The notes under the pieces were generated by a model that worked only from the letters and a program-made list of their open reading frames with translations, did no database searches and had not been told where the DNA came from. From Bradyrhizobium sp. Y36 (GTDB lineage: Bacteria; Pseudomonadota; Alphaproteobacteria; Rhizobiales; Xanthobacteraceae): a stretch of DNA of 64,000 nt. Where the stretch lies: the NCBI RefSeq assembly GCF_002531575.1, contig NZ_NWTI01000017.1, positions 122,175 to 186,174 on the forward strand, written 5' to 3'. Made by a program: the position numbers and the translations under genes. This document shows positions 35,343 to 43,847 of the stretch, piece after piece. The first letter of the stretch is position 1. Every line of letters begins with the position of its first letter.

Positions 35343-35981
35343 ATGCCTGACACCAAGCTGACGATCTGGGGCCGTGCCAATTCGGTCAACGTGCAGAAGG
35401 TGCTGTGGTGCCTGACCGAGCTTGGCCTCGCTTACGAGCGCATCGACGCCGGCATGAGTTACGGCAGGACGCGCGAGGCCGAGTATCTCGCGATGAACCC
35501 GAATGCGCGGATCCCGACCCTGGTCGAGGGCGACTTCGTGCTGTGGGAATCCAATTCGATCATGCGTTATCTCTGCCTCGCCCATGGACGCGGCACGCCG
35601 ATCTATCCGGCGGCACCGAAGCAGCGCGCCTCGGTCGACCGCTGGCTCGACTGGACGCTGTCGACGGTGCAGCCGGTCGACCGCCCGGTGTTCTGGGGCA
35701 TCGTGCGCACGACGCCCGCCGAGCGCGACATGATCCAGGTACAGCGCGATGCCGACGCCGCCGCCGAGATCTGGGCCATCGCTGACCGCCTGCTCTCCTC
35801 GCGCCGCTTCATGGAGGGCGATGCGTTCACGCTCGCCGACATCGCGCTCGGCTCCTATGCGCGGCGCTGGCTCGGCGTCGAGGGTATCTCCCGCCCGGCA
35901 CAGCCGCATCTGACCCGCTGGCTCGCCGAGCTCGGCAAGCGGCCGGGGTTTGCGCAACATGTCGCGCCGCCGATGTCGTGA
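35343..35981 (+). CDS. Glutathione S-transferase
   Basis: The 212-aa protein has the N-terminal thioredoxin-like GST domain (LTIWGRANSVNVQKVLWCLTELGLAYERID, MNPNARIPTLVEGDFVLWESNSIMRYL) and a C-terminal helical domain (FMEGDAFTLADIALGSYARRWL). The cis-Pro of ARIPTL and the ESNSI glutathione-binding segment are present. A Ser or Asn near RANSVN probably activates glutathione. Monocistronic. Confidence 0.93.
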   Translation: MPDTKLTIWGRANSVNVQKVLWCLTELGLAYERIDAGMSYGRTREAEYLAMNPNARIPTLVEGDFVLWESNSIMRYLCLAHGRGTPIYPAAPKQRASVDRWLDWTLSTVQPVDRPVFWGIVRTTPAERDMIQVQRDADAAAEIWAIADRLLSSRRFMEGDAFTLADIALGSYARRWLGVEGISRPAQPHLTRWLAELGKRPGFAQHVAPPMS

Positions 35982-36067
35982 AGCGGCGGCGCGGCGTAAG
36001 CTGTGCTGCGAGCGCGGTGAATCCGTGTATCTGCGCAAGCCGGTTGCGTCACGTCGGCGCTTGACGG

Positions 36068-36098
36068 CTACTGTGCATGGGGTTGTTTTCGCGTTTTT
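36068..36098. repeat. 31-bp dispersed repeat, copy 1
   Basis: The 31 bases from CTACTGTGCATGGGGTTG to GCGTTTTT are exactly repeated in inverted orientation at 58714-58744. The match lies between genes in both places. Confidence 0.85.
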
Positions 36099-36107
36099 GC
36101 TGCCGGC

Positions 36108-36275
36108 CTAGCGCCAGCCGCGCTCGACCAGCAGGACGCAGACGATCAGCACGAGTGTCACCGCGGCGGTCGCCAGCCGCGCCGTCCAGCTGAGGCCGCG
36201 GCCGACCCACCACAGCAGCGCGCAGTACATCAGGACGGGGACAATGAGGTCAAGGCGTAGCAGATCCGCCGGCAT
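36108..36275 (-). CDS. Small two-helix membrane protein
   Basis: The 55-aa protein (MPADLLRLDLIVPVLMYCALLWWVGRGL..., then LATAAVTLVLIVCVLLVERGWR) has two membrane helices. Its start overlaps the stop of the porin-motif protein gene (TGATG), so the two are coupled. Confidence 0.62.
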   Translation of the reverse strand: MPADLLRLDLIVPVLMYCALLWWVGRGLSWTARLATAAVTLVLIVCVLLVERGWR

Positions 36276-36526
36276 CAGCGCCTCACGGTGGTGTCGATGC
36301 TGATCGACCCGCCGACCTTGACGCAGGTGCCGGTGCCCTCGACCATGACGAAGCGCGGGCCATAGGAGGCGCAGGAGCCGGCGCGGGCCTTGCCGGCCTC
36401 CCCCTTCAGCGGCACGGTCGTGCCCGGCTTGGGCCGCTCGGCAGGCGGCAGACGCAGGGCCTCGGCCGCGGCCGGGGCAGCGGATCCGGCGAGCAACGGG
36501 ATCAGGATGAGAAGCGGCATGCGCAT
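36275..36526 (-). CDS. Small exported protein with a porin-like motif
   Basis: The 83-aa protein has a signal peptide (MPLLILIPLLAGSAAPAAAEA) and ends GSCASYGPRFVMVEGTGTCVKVGGSISIDT. That closely mirrors the N-terminal segment of rhizobial porins (C-x-x-Y-G-x-x-F...GTxTCxKIGG). The rest of a porin barrel is absent. It may be a truncated porin relative or a stand-alone domain. A second ATG two codons later is equally possible. Confidence 0.7.
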   Translation of the reverse strand: MRMPLLILIPLLAGSAAPAAAEALRLPPAERPKPGTTVPLKGEAGKARAGSCASYGPRFVMVEGTGTCVKVGGSISIDTTVRR

Positions 36527-36584
36527 GCCGGCGTTTCTAGCCCGGACCGGCACCGCGCGCCATGGAGCCCCGCCGGGGACGCGA

Positions 36585-36839
36585 TCAGATGAACTTGATG
36601 CCGGCCGATTTGCCGCGGCGCCATACCACCTGGCAGCTCCGCCCGGTGCGCGCATCGCGTGCGAAGGCGAGCCGGATCACGCCCGGGAGCTGACCGGCAT
36701 CCTCGTCCAGCGTGATCTTGGCGCCCGAATCCGAAATGTCCTGGACCAGGCAATGCCGCGCGGCGAAGCCGCCGTCGAGCGTGATCCAGGCGTGCTGCGA
36801 CAGCAGCTTGCGGGCTGCGCGCTTTTTCGGCGGTGGCAT
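36585..36839 (-). CDS. PilZ-domain protein
   Basis: The 84-aa protein has basic residues RAARKLL, then CLVQDISDSGAKITLDED, which matches the PilZ D/N-x-S-x-x-G motif. It ends CQVVWRRGKSAGIKFI, the conserved W-R...GI/VxF strand. PilZ domains often bind cyclic di-GMP; here the N-terminal RxxxR motif is only partly kept (RAARK), so binding is uncertain. A ribosome site GGAGATTTCC precedes the start. Confidence 0.82.
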   Translation of the reverse strand: MPPPKKRAARKLLSQHAWITLDGGFAARHCLVQDISDSGAKITLDEDAGQLPGVIRLAFARDARTGRSCQVVWRRGKSAGIKFI

Positions 36840-37058
36840 TGGAAATCTCCTTATCCAGCGCTACTCATGGAACCCTAAGAAACCGTTGAAATCGCCCCCA
36901 GATCGCCCCGGGGGCAACACTGTCCACCGGCCCCAAAAGACCGCCCCGAACGGCTTGCCCGAAGCCGGAAAGGCCACTATACGTTCGCCCGCTGCAAGCC
37001 GCCGGGCCCGACTCGGCCGGCCAGTGGCCGTGCTGGAGAACGGCGGGGCCCTGCGTTT

Positions 37059-37133
37059 GCTCCCTTCGTCTATCGGTTAGGACGCCACCCTTTCACGGTG
37101 GAGAGAGCGGTTCGATTCCGCTAGGGAGCGCCA
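37059..37133 (+). tRNA. tRNA-Glu (UUC)
   Basis: The 75-nt sequence folds as a tRNA: acceptor GCTCCCT with AGGGAGC, D-arm GTCTATCGGTTAGGAC, anticodon stem CCACC/GGTGG closing the loop CTTTCAC with anticodon TTC, T-arm GCGGTTCGATTCCGC, discriminator G and encoded CCA. Confidence 0.97.
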
Positions 37134-37369
37134 GCGCGCCCGTAAGCGCAGCCATGACTCGCCACGACAGCCCGGCAGCAATCTCGCCGCTCCCTTTGAA
37201 CCTCGGCGATACTCGCCGCCGACCAATGCCTGTTGGTGGAACCCGGTTCAGGCCCATGGCGCATCGTCACCCCGAAACTGAAGGTTCGTCCGGCGCGCCC
37301 GCAATGGCGCCTAGCCTTCCACCGTGGCTCGGCCATCCTCGTCAACCTTCATCGGACCGGCGCGCCAAA

Positions 37370-37930
37370 ATGCTGGAGCATATGGCGCGCGCCAGATCAG
37401 GTCCCCAGCATCGGGCGGATCTTGCGCCAACCATGGCTGTGACGTCAGCCAAGAGCGCCACGGACCTTCTCGGCGATGTCGTCGGCCACATCATCCTGCT
37501 CGGTGTCGTCGCCTTGATCTTCCAGTCGCGTATTCCTCTGTATCTCGGCGCGTTCGTCTTCCTGACCGACGGCGAGCGCATTGAACGCGTCCTCGCAATG
37601 ATCGGTATCCGGCTCGAGTCCGAAACGATCGGCGCAGACATCGTCAAGCGTTCCGCATTCTGGTTCGGATGGTTCGCGTTGCTCGGCTCGTTGAAGAGCG
37701 CCGTCCCCGCATGGCTTGCACCGTGGATGCCTCCGGCGGAGTCTTGGTCGTCCCTTGCCGGCATTGGCCTACTGCTCGCCGTCGTCGAAGCAATCATGGC
37801 GCTCGGAATGCGACGCGCCTTGCCACCGCTGGGCGTGGAGATCAGCCCGAACGGCCTGATATGGACGACGATCCAGTTCGCCATGGCCGTTGGCGCGCTC
37901 GCTTTGCTGGTGCTGGCCGGCCTCCCCTAG
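37370..37930 (+). CDS. Polytopic membrane protein
   Basis: The frame is open from 37154, but coding character starts at MLEHMARARSG or MAVTSAKSATDLL (37433). The protein has about four membrane segments (VVGHIILLGVVALIF; SAFWFGWFALLGSLKS; SLAGIGLLLAVVEAIMAL; IQFAMAVGALALLVLAGL). I do not recognise the family. It lies downstream of tRNA-Glu and is not obviously accessory. Confidence 0.55.
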   Translation: MLEHMARARSGPQHRADLAPTMAVTSAKSATDLLGDVVGHIILLGVVALIFQSRIPLYLGAFVFLTDGERIERVLAMIGIRLESETIGADIVKRSAFWFGWFALLGSLKSAVPAWLAPWMPPAESWSSLAGIGLLLAVVEAIMALGMRRALPPLGVEISPNGLIWTTIQFAMAVGALALLVLAGLP

Positions 37931-38144
37931 ACGTTGCCCTGCGCGGTCGCTTCATCGTCCCTCGATGACGAGGTTGTGAGCAGTCCTCCAGCAAAAAGGG
38001 TCCAAATGCCGCGCTTTTTCCTACGCGGCCGAGGCGCGCATTTACCGGAAATTTACCCCCGCTTTTAAGCCCCGGTATCATTTGCTTAGAATTTGACGGC
38101 TACCGTGGAATTACGGAAGCGATCCCCAACATCATTGGCACCTC

Positions 38145-38771
38145 ATGTCCGTCGCAGAGTTCCTCAGGCAGCGTGCAGTGGACGTCAGCGTGAACGGCAG
38201 CTATTCGCTGCCGCGCTGGTACGATTGTGAGGGCAAGCTACGCAGCTTCGCCTGTCGCACCAAGCGCGTCTCGCCCTTCCGCATGATCGTGGACGTCCCT
38301 GTCGTCGGCAAGGTCGGCGAGCGCCTGACCTCCTACTTCCAGGATTTCGGCGAATTCCAGTGCACCATCAGCGCGACGCTGAAATCCGGCTTCCTGATGG
38401 AGCTCGACATGACGCGGGCGCGGCGCGCCTGGATGTCGGAAAAGCTCACCTGGCTCGAGAAGAAGCAGAAGGATGACAGCATCCAGGAACTGCGACGCGA
38501 CGCCCGTTTCGTTCCCCAGGTCTCGCACACCTTCCTGACGCTCGCCGACGGCAGCATCCACCCCTGCTTCATCATCGACGTCTCCACGGCCGGCGTCGCC
38601 ATATCCTGCGAGTACGACCCGCCGGTGGGAACCGCGCTTGCCGTCGGCGCCTGTGTCGGACGCGTCATCCGCAAATTCGACAATGGCTTTGCCGTCAAAT
38701 TCGCCGAAAAGCAGTCTCGGGACGACCTCGTCCGCCTCGTTGTACGCTCGCCGCTGCAGCAGTCGGCCTGA
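38145..38771 (+). CDS. PilZ-domain protein, cyclic di-GMP receptor candidate
   Basis: The 208-aa protein has a C-terminal PilZ domain. RRDARF at about residues 117-122 gives the RxxxR-type motif, DVSTAGVAISCE follows, and then GRVIRKFDNGFAVKFAE. The N-terminal half (residues 1-100) looks like a second, degenerate PilZ-like domain, KRVSPFRMIVDVPVVGKVGERL. A role in motility, surface or exopolysaccharide control would fit the family. It precedes the desaturase gene on the same strand by about 120 bp. Confidence 0.85.
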   Translation: MSVAEFLRQRAVDVSVNGSYSLPRWYDCEGKLRSFACRTKRVSPFRMIVDVPVVGKVGERLTSYFQDFGEFQCTISATLKSGFLMELDMTRARRAWMSEKLTWLEKKQKDDSIQELRRDARFVPQVSHTFLTLADGSIHPCFIIDVSTAGVAISCEYDPPVGTALAVGACVGRVIRKFDNGFAVKFAEKQSRDDLVRLVVRSPLQQSA

Positions 38772-38891
38772 GCCGGGTCGGCCGCCCTTAACTCTTTCTT
38801 AACTAAATACTGGAGGTGGGGTCCCTCGCGCGCTAGGGTGTGGTCCAGTCCGTCCGCAATCATTGCGGGCCCGTGTATCGGAAGTCCTGGA

Positions 38892-39899
38892 ATGTCCATC
38901 GCTGACGCCGAGTTCACCCCGGCACAGACCCTTCAGACCGCATCAATCGCGGCCAAGCCGCAGCTTCCCCCCGGAGTCGTCACCGAAGGACCGTTGGTGC
39001 AGGCCAAGCTGCGCGAGAGCTATCTCCTGCTCGGCATCCTCTATGTCGGCGCCGTCGCGGGCATCGTTTGGGCCGTCACGCAAGGCGTCGGCAAGGTCGA
39101 GCTGTTCACCTTCGCCTGGATGTTCGCGCTGACGACCTTCGGCATCGGCGCCGGCATGCACCGCCTGTTCGTCCATCGCAGCTTCCGCACCGGCCCGATC
39201 ATGCGGGTCTTCTTCTGCGCCATCGCCCAGATGGCGGTGCAAGGCTCGATCGCCAAATGGGTCGCCAACCATCGTCGCCACCATCTCTATGCCGACGACG
39301 TCGGCGATCCCCACAGCCCGCAATTCGACGGCTTCGGCAATCGCTATGTCAGCGCGCTCAAGGGCTTCCTGCACGCCCAGGGCAGCTGGGTGTTCGACCA
39401 GGCGACCACCGACAACGAATACTACGCCAAGGACATCCTCGCCGATCCGATCGCGATGTTCTTCGTGCGCACGCGCTGGGTCTGGTACGGGATGTCGGCA
39501 ATCTTCATTCCCGGCGTGATCGGCTACATCTTCGGCGGCGTCCACACCATGATCGGCTGCGTGCTGTTCTCAGGCCTGCTGCGCGCTTATCTGCTGATCC
39601 TCACCAGCCAGCTCACCGGCTCGGTCTGTCACGCCTATGGCTATCGCCGCTTCGAGGTCGACGATGCCTCCACCAACGAGTTCGTGACCACGATCCTCAC
39701 CTTCGGCGAGGGGCTGCACAACAACCATCACCGCTTCCCGCGGGATGCCTATCTCTCGCACGCCTGGTGGGAGATCGACCTCAACGGCCTGATCATCCTG
39801 GGCATGGAAAAGATCGGCCTCGTCCACGACGTCTTCCACGCCTCGCACCGCCAGCTGGAGCTGGCGGCCGAAGCGGAGGCGGCGACGACGGCGCGCTAA
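38892..39899 (+). CDS. Delta-9-type fatty acid desaturase
   Basis: The 335-aa integral membrane protein has the three His boxes of acyl-CoA/acyl-lipid desaturases: HRLFVH at residues 90-95, HRRHH at 127-131 and HNNHH at 276-280. Four or more membrane segments surround them (SYLLLGILYVGAVAGIVWAV; LFTFAWMFALTTFGIGAG; GMSAIFIPGVIGYIFGGV; LFSGLLRAYLLILTSQL). A di-iron centre inserts a double bond into a fatty acyl chain. ATG 38892 fits the usual start; frame upstream lacks a ribosome site. Confidence 0.93.
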   Translation: MSIADAEFTPAQTLQTASIAAKPQLPPGVVTEGPLVQAKLRESYLLLGILYVGAVAGIVWAVTQGVGKVELFTFAWMFALTTFGIGAGMHRLFVHRSFRTGPIMRVFFCAIAQMAVQGSIAKWVANHRRHHLYADDVGDPHSPQFDGFGNRYVSALKGFLHAQGSWVFDQATTDNEYYAKDILADPIAMFFVRTRWVWYGMSAIFIPGVIGYIFGGVHTMIGCVLFSGLLRAYLLILTSQLTGSVCHAYGYRRFEVDDASTNEFVTTILTFGEGLHNNHHRFPRDAYLSHAWWEIDLNGLIILGMEKIGLVHDVFHASHRQLELAAEAEAATTAR

Positions 39900-40035
39900 G
39901 CCGGCAGGCGGCGGCCGCGGCCCGGCCGTCTTGCCTCCGCATCGCCGCCCTATCGCGGCCCCATTGCGGGATCAGCTTTTGCACGTCCGTGCCTCACGCC
40001 GGACGTCATTTGCGGACTTGCGATCGGGGGACCGG

Positions 40036-40269
40036 ATGGCAGTCAACAAGATCACCTGGGACAGGGTCGGCCGGGTCTCCGAGCCCGGGCGCTACATGTA
40101 CACGTTCGGCTGGCTCACCATCACCGCCGGCGATCTCGAGATCTGGAAGCTCTACCCCCAGGCCGCCTTCACGCTGCTGGCGCAACCGGGCGAGCCGGAT
40201 CCATCCCTTGGCGAGGAATTCCATCTCGGCGCCTTCGACGTCGCGCCGCCGCCATTCACCACGCACTGA
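40036..40269 (+). CDS. Small hypothetical protein
   Basis: The 77-aa protein (MAVNKITWDRVGRVSEPGRYMYTFGWLTITAGDLEIWKLYPQAAFTLL) has a coherent beta-rich composition, and GGGGGACCGG precedes the ATG. No family recognised. It lies between the desaturase and PrsW genes. Confidence 0.68.
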   Translation: MAVNKITWDRVGRVSEPGRYMYTFGWLTITAGDLEIWKLYPQAAFTLLAQPGEPDPSLGEEFHLGAFDVAPPPFTTH

Positions 40270-40329
40270 CGACGGAAAGCGGCGGCGTTTTTCGGGAACG
40301 CATGGCACGGGCGTTGCTTTATAAATCCC

Positions 40330-40485
40330 ATGATGCACATCCCCGCCGTCGACCAGGCCTTCCTGCTGCTCCTCATCGTGTTCTGCCTTGGCACGTGCTT
40401 GGTACGCGCCTTCTGGGAGCTGGAGCAAGCGCGGATGCGCCGGATCGCCTCGCCGCCCCGTGGACGCCCAACGAACCGGCGTTAG
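40330..40485 (+). CDS. Small single-pass membrane protein
   Basis: A 51-aa frame (MMHIPAVDQAFLLLLIVFCL...) has one membrane helix and a basic tail (RMRRIASPPRGRPTNRR). No clear ribosome site. It is the same direction as its neighbours. Confidence 0.45.
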   Translation: MMHIPAVDQAFLLLLIVFCLGTCLVRAFWELEQARMRRIASPPRGRPTNRR

Positions 40486-40784
40486 CCGGCCTATCCGGCG
40501 TAGGCAGCCTCGAAGAGACACCTGCGCGGCAGATCGAAGAAACCTCGGCATTTCCTTGATCTGACTTGCCAATCGCGCCCGAACGGATGTCGCCCGATCG
40601 TTGTCGTGGATGACGAACGAGTTCTGTCATGCAATTGATTGCGCTTGTATTCTACGCCTTCGCGGGCGATGGCGGATGAACGGAATCTGTCGCGGGCGTT
40701 AAGCGAGCCGACAGCGACCGCATGACACATGGTCGCATCGGTGAATGTGGATAAGCGGACCAAGGGAACCTATTTTCGGCGCCG

Positions 40785-41825
40785 ATGTACCTGATTGAAG
40801 CGTTGCCCACCGTCATCGGAACTGCCGCCATCGCCCCGGCGCTGCTGATGCTGTGGCTTGTCATCGCCGCTGAAGAGCGCCCCGGCCCGCCCGCCCAGGT
40901 CTGGACCGCCTTCCTGCTTGGCGCCGCGAGCATCTCGTTGCTGGGCCTCGCCCGCGCCCCCTTCGCCAAGATGGTCGCCGCCCCCGACAATCCCTGGGCG
41001 GCGTTGGCCATGCATTCGATCTTCGGCGTCGCCTTGCCCGAGGAGGCCGTCAAGGTGATCGCCATCGTGGTGATCTCCTCGACCAAGCGGCGGACCTTTG
41101 CCAACCCGATGGATACCGTGGTCTACGGCGCCGCGGTTGGCCTCGGCTTCGCCGCTTATGAGAACCTCGCCTATCTGGTTCAGCACGCCGAGATGTGGCG
41201 CTCGCTGGCCGCCTTGCGCAGCGTGCTGACCGTGCCGTTCCACGGCGCGCTCGGCATCATCGCAGGCGCCTACCTCACGATCGCGCGCGCCGGCACGGCG
41301 CTCGGCGCCAACCGCCACCACCGCGATTGGGCCCGCCTCTCCAGCCGCCTCCTGATGCTCGCCGGCCCCCTCGCGCTGCATTCGGCCTTCGACTTTCCGC
41401 TGCTGACCTTGCAAAGAATGCCCGATCTCGATCCGACGTTGCGGATGTGGTTGGGCGGCGCAAGCCTCTTGATCGGCTTCAGCTCGATCGCTTTCGCGAT
41501 CCGCCTGGTCCGGCGCGTCGCCCGCCACCATGCCCCCCGGACCGAAATTGCGCGGGAGCGGCTCAGCCAGCTCCGCCGGATGTGGGCGCTGCTGCTGGCC
41601 GGCGGGGGCGTCGGCTTTCTCGGGCTCGCCTTCGTGCTGACCTCGATCCATCACTGGCTCATCAATCCCGAGCGCAATCTGACGCTGGCCCTGATCCCGA
41701 TCGGCTTCGTCTCGATCCTGCTCGGTCTTGCGCTTCTGGTTGTCACGACCGCGATCTACATTCTCGGCCGCAACCGGATCCGCACCAGCGCGGAAGGCTT
41801 TTCTTCGGCGCCCGGCGGCGGGTAG
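40785..41825 (+). CDS. PrsW-family intramembrane metalloprotease
   Basis: The 346-aa polytopic protein has the PrsW signature: ALPEEAVKVIAIV (E-E-x-x-K), FAAYENLAYLV (E-N) and a conserved VPFHGALGIIAG and LHSAFDFPLL. PrsW-type proteins cleave membrane-bound anti-sigma factors or other membrane substrates. About eight membrane segments are visible. Monocistronic. Confidence 0.88.
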   Translation: MYLIEALPTVIGTAAIAPALLMLWLVIAAEERPGPPAQVWTAFLLGAASISLLGLARAPFAKMVAAPDNPWAALAMHSIFGVALPEEAVKVIAIVVISSTKRRTFANPMDTVVYGAAVGLGFAAYENLAYLVQHAEMWRSLAALRSVLTVPFHGALGIIAGAYLTIARAGTALGANRHHRDWARLSSRLLMLAGPLALHSAFDFPLLTLQRMPDLDPTLRMWLGGASLLIGFSSIAFAIRLVRRVARHHAPRTEIARERLSQLRRMWALLLAGGGVGFLGLAFVLTSIHHWLINPERNLTLALIPIGFVSILLGLALLVVTTAIYILGRNRIRTSAEGFSSAPGGG

Positions 41826-41895
41826 GCCTGCGGGATGGCAAGTGCGCCGCCCGCATACTAAATTGAGTGTCGATCTTTCGATCTGGAGCCTGCCC

Positions 41896-42474
41896 ATGAC
41901 CTCGCCCGATGATTTTTCACGGCTGCAATCCGTCATGAGCCGGACGGTCAAGACGCACTGGAAGGCCTTCCTGTTCGAAGGCATCCTGCTCGCCGTCCTC
42001 GGCATCGCCGCGCTGATCCTGCCGCCGCTCGCGAGCCTTGCGATCGCGATCTTCCTCGGCTGGATGTTCCTGGTCAGCGGCATCGGCGGGCTGATCGTGA
42101 CCTATTGGGCGCGCAGCACGCCGGGCTTCTGGTGGTCGCTGATCTCGGCTGCGCTCGCCGTGCTCGCCGGCCTGCTGCTGCTGGCCCGGCCGATGCAGGC
42201 CGTGCTGACGCTGACCATCGTGCTTGGCGCCTACTTCCTTGCCGAGGGCGTCGCCACGATCATGTACGCACTGGAGCACCGCCGCGAGTTGAGCAGCCGC
42301 TGGTCGTGGCTGCTGATCTCGGGCCTCGTCGACATCGCGATCTCGTTCATGGTGATCACGGGGCTGCCGAGCTCGGCGGAATGGGCCATCGGCATCCTGG
42401 TCGGTATCAACCTGCTGTTCGGCGGCGCCAGCCTGATCGGCATGGCGCTGGCGGCGCGCAACAGCAACACCTGA
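41896..42474 (+). CDS. HdeD-family acid-resistance membrane protein
   Basis: The 192-aa protein has six membrane segments arranged as three hairpins and the HdeD/DUF308 pattern (HWKAFLFEGILLAVLGIAALILPP, LLLLARPMQAVLTLTIVLGAYFLAEGVATI, GLVDIAISFMVITGLP). The family is linked to acid and stress tolerance in enterics, but its molecular role is unknown. The next transcript starts within 40 bp of its stop. Confidence 0.88.
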   Translation: MTSPDDFSRLQSVMSRTVKTHWKAFLFEGILLAVLGIAALILPPLASLAIAIFLGWMFLVSGIGGLIVTYWARSTPGFWWSLISAALAVLAGLLLLARPMQAVLTLTIVLGAYFLAEGVATIMYALEHRRELSSRWSWLLISGLVDIAISFMVITGLPSSAEWAIGILVGINLLFGGASLIGMALAARNSNT

Positions 42475-42505
42475 GGCGCCTCGTCGGCTGTCGCGCCGAT
42501 GGGGG

Positions 42506-42534
42506 GTGACAAACCGCCATTGGCGCGCTATATC
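42506..42534 (+). promoter_or_regulatory. Sigma-70-like promoter of the DAHP synthase leader
   Basis: A -35 box GTGACA (42506-42511) and a -10 box TATATC (42529-42534) are separated by an optimal 17 bp. A start of transcription about 7 bases later would fall at 42541-42542, the first base of the leader-peptide ATG, so the leader is probably leaderless. Confidence 0.7.
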
Positions 42535-42541
42535 GCCTACC

Positions 42542-42622
42542 ATGATCACCGTCGCCACCAGCTATTTTTGGTACTTTAGCTACGACAGCTCGCTGGCGGC
42601 AGGAGGATCGCGCTCAATCTGA
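42542..42622 (+). CDS. Aromatic leader peptide of DAHP synthase
   Basis: A 26-codon frame reads MITVATSYFWYFSYDSSLAA... and ends TGA. Six of seven consecutive codons (YFWYFSY) specify Tyr, Phe or Trp, a composition expected only if the ribosome senses aromatic tRNA charging. The end of the frame holds CTGGCGGC at 42593-42600, which is identical to the 3' arm of the terminator downstream and so can pair with its 5' arm. Protein function is not expected; translation itself is the signal, although leader peptides in related bacteria can act in trans. Confidence 0.8.
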   Translation: MITVATSYFWYFSYDSSLAAGGSRSI

Positions 42623-42645
42623 ATATTGAAGCAAACGTCCGAACA

Positions 42646-42671
42646 AGCCGCCAGACCTGGCGGCTTTTTTA
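42646..42671 (+). terminator. Attenuator terminator of the DAHP synthase gene
   Basis: AGCCGCC-AGACCT-GGCGGCT followed by TTTTT is a strong rho-independent terminator located 24 bp after the leader peptide and 37 bp before the DAHP synthase start. The 5' arm GCCGCCAG (42647-42654) can pair with CTGGCGGC in the leader (42593-42600), which would prevent the terminator. Confidence 0.92.
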
Positions 42672-42707
42672 TTGGCCGGCAGGTTCTCAAAATGACAGGA
42701 GCCCGCC

Positions 42708-43793
42708 GTGCTGAGCACGACCGACGATCTTCGCATCCGTGAACTGAAAGAACTGAGCACCCCGGAAGAGGTGATGCGGGAGGTCCCGCGCACGCTCACC
42801 GCCACGCGCGTCGTGATGGCCGCACGCAACGCCATCCATGCCATCCTGAGCAACCAGGACGACCGTCTTCTGGTCGTCGTCGGGCCCTGCTCGGTGCACG
42901 ATCCCAAGGCCGCGATCGACTACGCCGAGCGCCTCGCACGCTTGCGCGAGGATCTCGCCGACCAGCTCGAGATCGTGATGCGGGTCTATTTCGAGAAGCC
43001 GCGCACCACGGTCGGCTGGAAGGGCCTGATCAACGATCCCGATCTCGACGGCAGCTTCGACATCAACAAGGGTCTGCGGCTGGCGCGCAACGTGCTGTCG
43101 GCGGTGAACAATCTCGGCCTGCCCGCCGGCACCGAATTCCTCGACATGACGACCCCGCAATACATCGCCGATCTCGTGTCCTGGGCCGCGATCGGCGCGC
43201 GCACGACCGAGAGCCAGATCCATCGCGAGCTGGCTTCCGGGCTGTCGTGCCCGGTCGGCTTCAAGAACGGCACCGACGGCAACGTGCGGATTGCGGCGGA
43301 CGCGGTGAAGTCGGCCTCGCACCCGCATCATTTCATGGCCGTCACGAAACTCGGCCGCTCGGCGATCGCCTCGACCGCGGGCAACGAGGACTGCCACATC
43401 ATCCTGCGCGGCGGCAGCAAGCCAAACTACGACGCGGCAAGCGTCGCGGCCGCCTGCAACGAGCTGACCAAATCAGGCGTCGCGCCGCTGGTGATGGTCG
43501 ATGCGAGCCACGCCAATTCGAGCAAGAAGCCGGAGAACCAGCCGCTGGTCATGGCCGACATCGCCGGCCAGATCTCCAGCGGCGAGAACCGGATCATGGG
43601 GGTGATGATCGAGAGCAATCTCGTTGCCGGCCGCCAGGACGTCGTGCCGGGCAAGCCGCTCACCTACGGCCAGAGCATCACCGATGGCTGCATCGACTGG
43701 TCGAGCACGGAGAGCGTGCTCGCGCAGCTCGCCGACGCGGTCGAGGTCCGCCGCAACACAAGGCGGGCGGGCCTGCACGAGCGAACAGCATAA
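42708..43793 (+). CDS. aroG: DAHP synthase, class I (AroF/G/H type)
   Basis: The 361-aa protein matches 3-deoxy-D-arabino-heptulosonate-7-phosphate synthase: VVVGPCSVHDPKAAIDYAERL, MRVYFEKPRTTVGWKGLINDPDLDGSFDINKGLRLAR, FLDMTTPQYIADLVSWAAIGARTTESQIHRELASGLSCPVGFKNGTDGN, HANSSKKP. It condenses PEP and erythrose 4-phosphate, the first step to Phe, Tyr and Trp. The N-terminal extension (about 50 residues) is the feedback-inhibited type I form. The letter among F/G/H cannot be decided. Control by an aromatic attenuator is indicated by the upstream leader. The next gene is convergent. Confidence 0.95.
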   Translation: MLSTTDDLRIRELKELSTPEEVMREVPRTLTATRVVMAARNAIHAILSNQDDRLLVVVGPCSVHDPKAAIDYAERLARLREDLADQLEIVMRVYFEKPRTTVGWKGLINDPDLDGSFDINKGLRLARNVLSAVNNLGLPAGTEFLDMTTPQYIADLVSWAAIGARTTESQIHRELASGLSCPVGFKNGTDGNVRIAADAVKSASHPHHFMAVTKLGRSAIASTAGNEDCHIILRGGSKPNYDAASVAAACNELTKSGVAPLVMVDASHANSSKKPENQPLVMADIAGQISSGENRIMGVMIESNLVAGRQDVVPGKPLTYGQSITDGCIDWSSTESVLAQLADAVEVRRNTRRAGLHERTA

Positions 43794-43847
43794 CCGAAGC
43801 AAACGCGGGCGGGGCGAGTCGTGGCGCCCTGCCCGCAATCAACATGA

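Noticed and set aside
34452..36038. 528-aa open frame on the - strand
   Set aside because: It runs antisense across gloA and the GST gene, both clear families on +. Its composition is the reverse-strand artefact of GC-rich codons.
37154..37369. N-terminal extension of the membrane protein after tRNA-Glu
   Set aside because: This 72-codon stretch is Pro/Arg-rich without membrane or domain character and begins 21 bp after the tRNA without a ribosome site.
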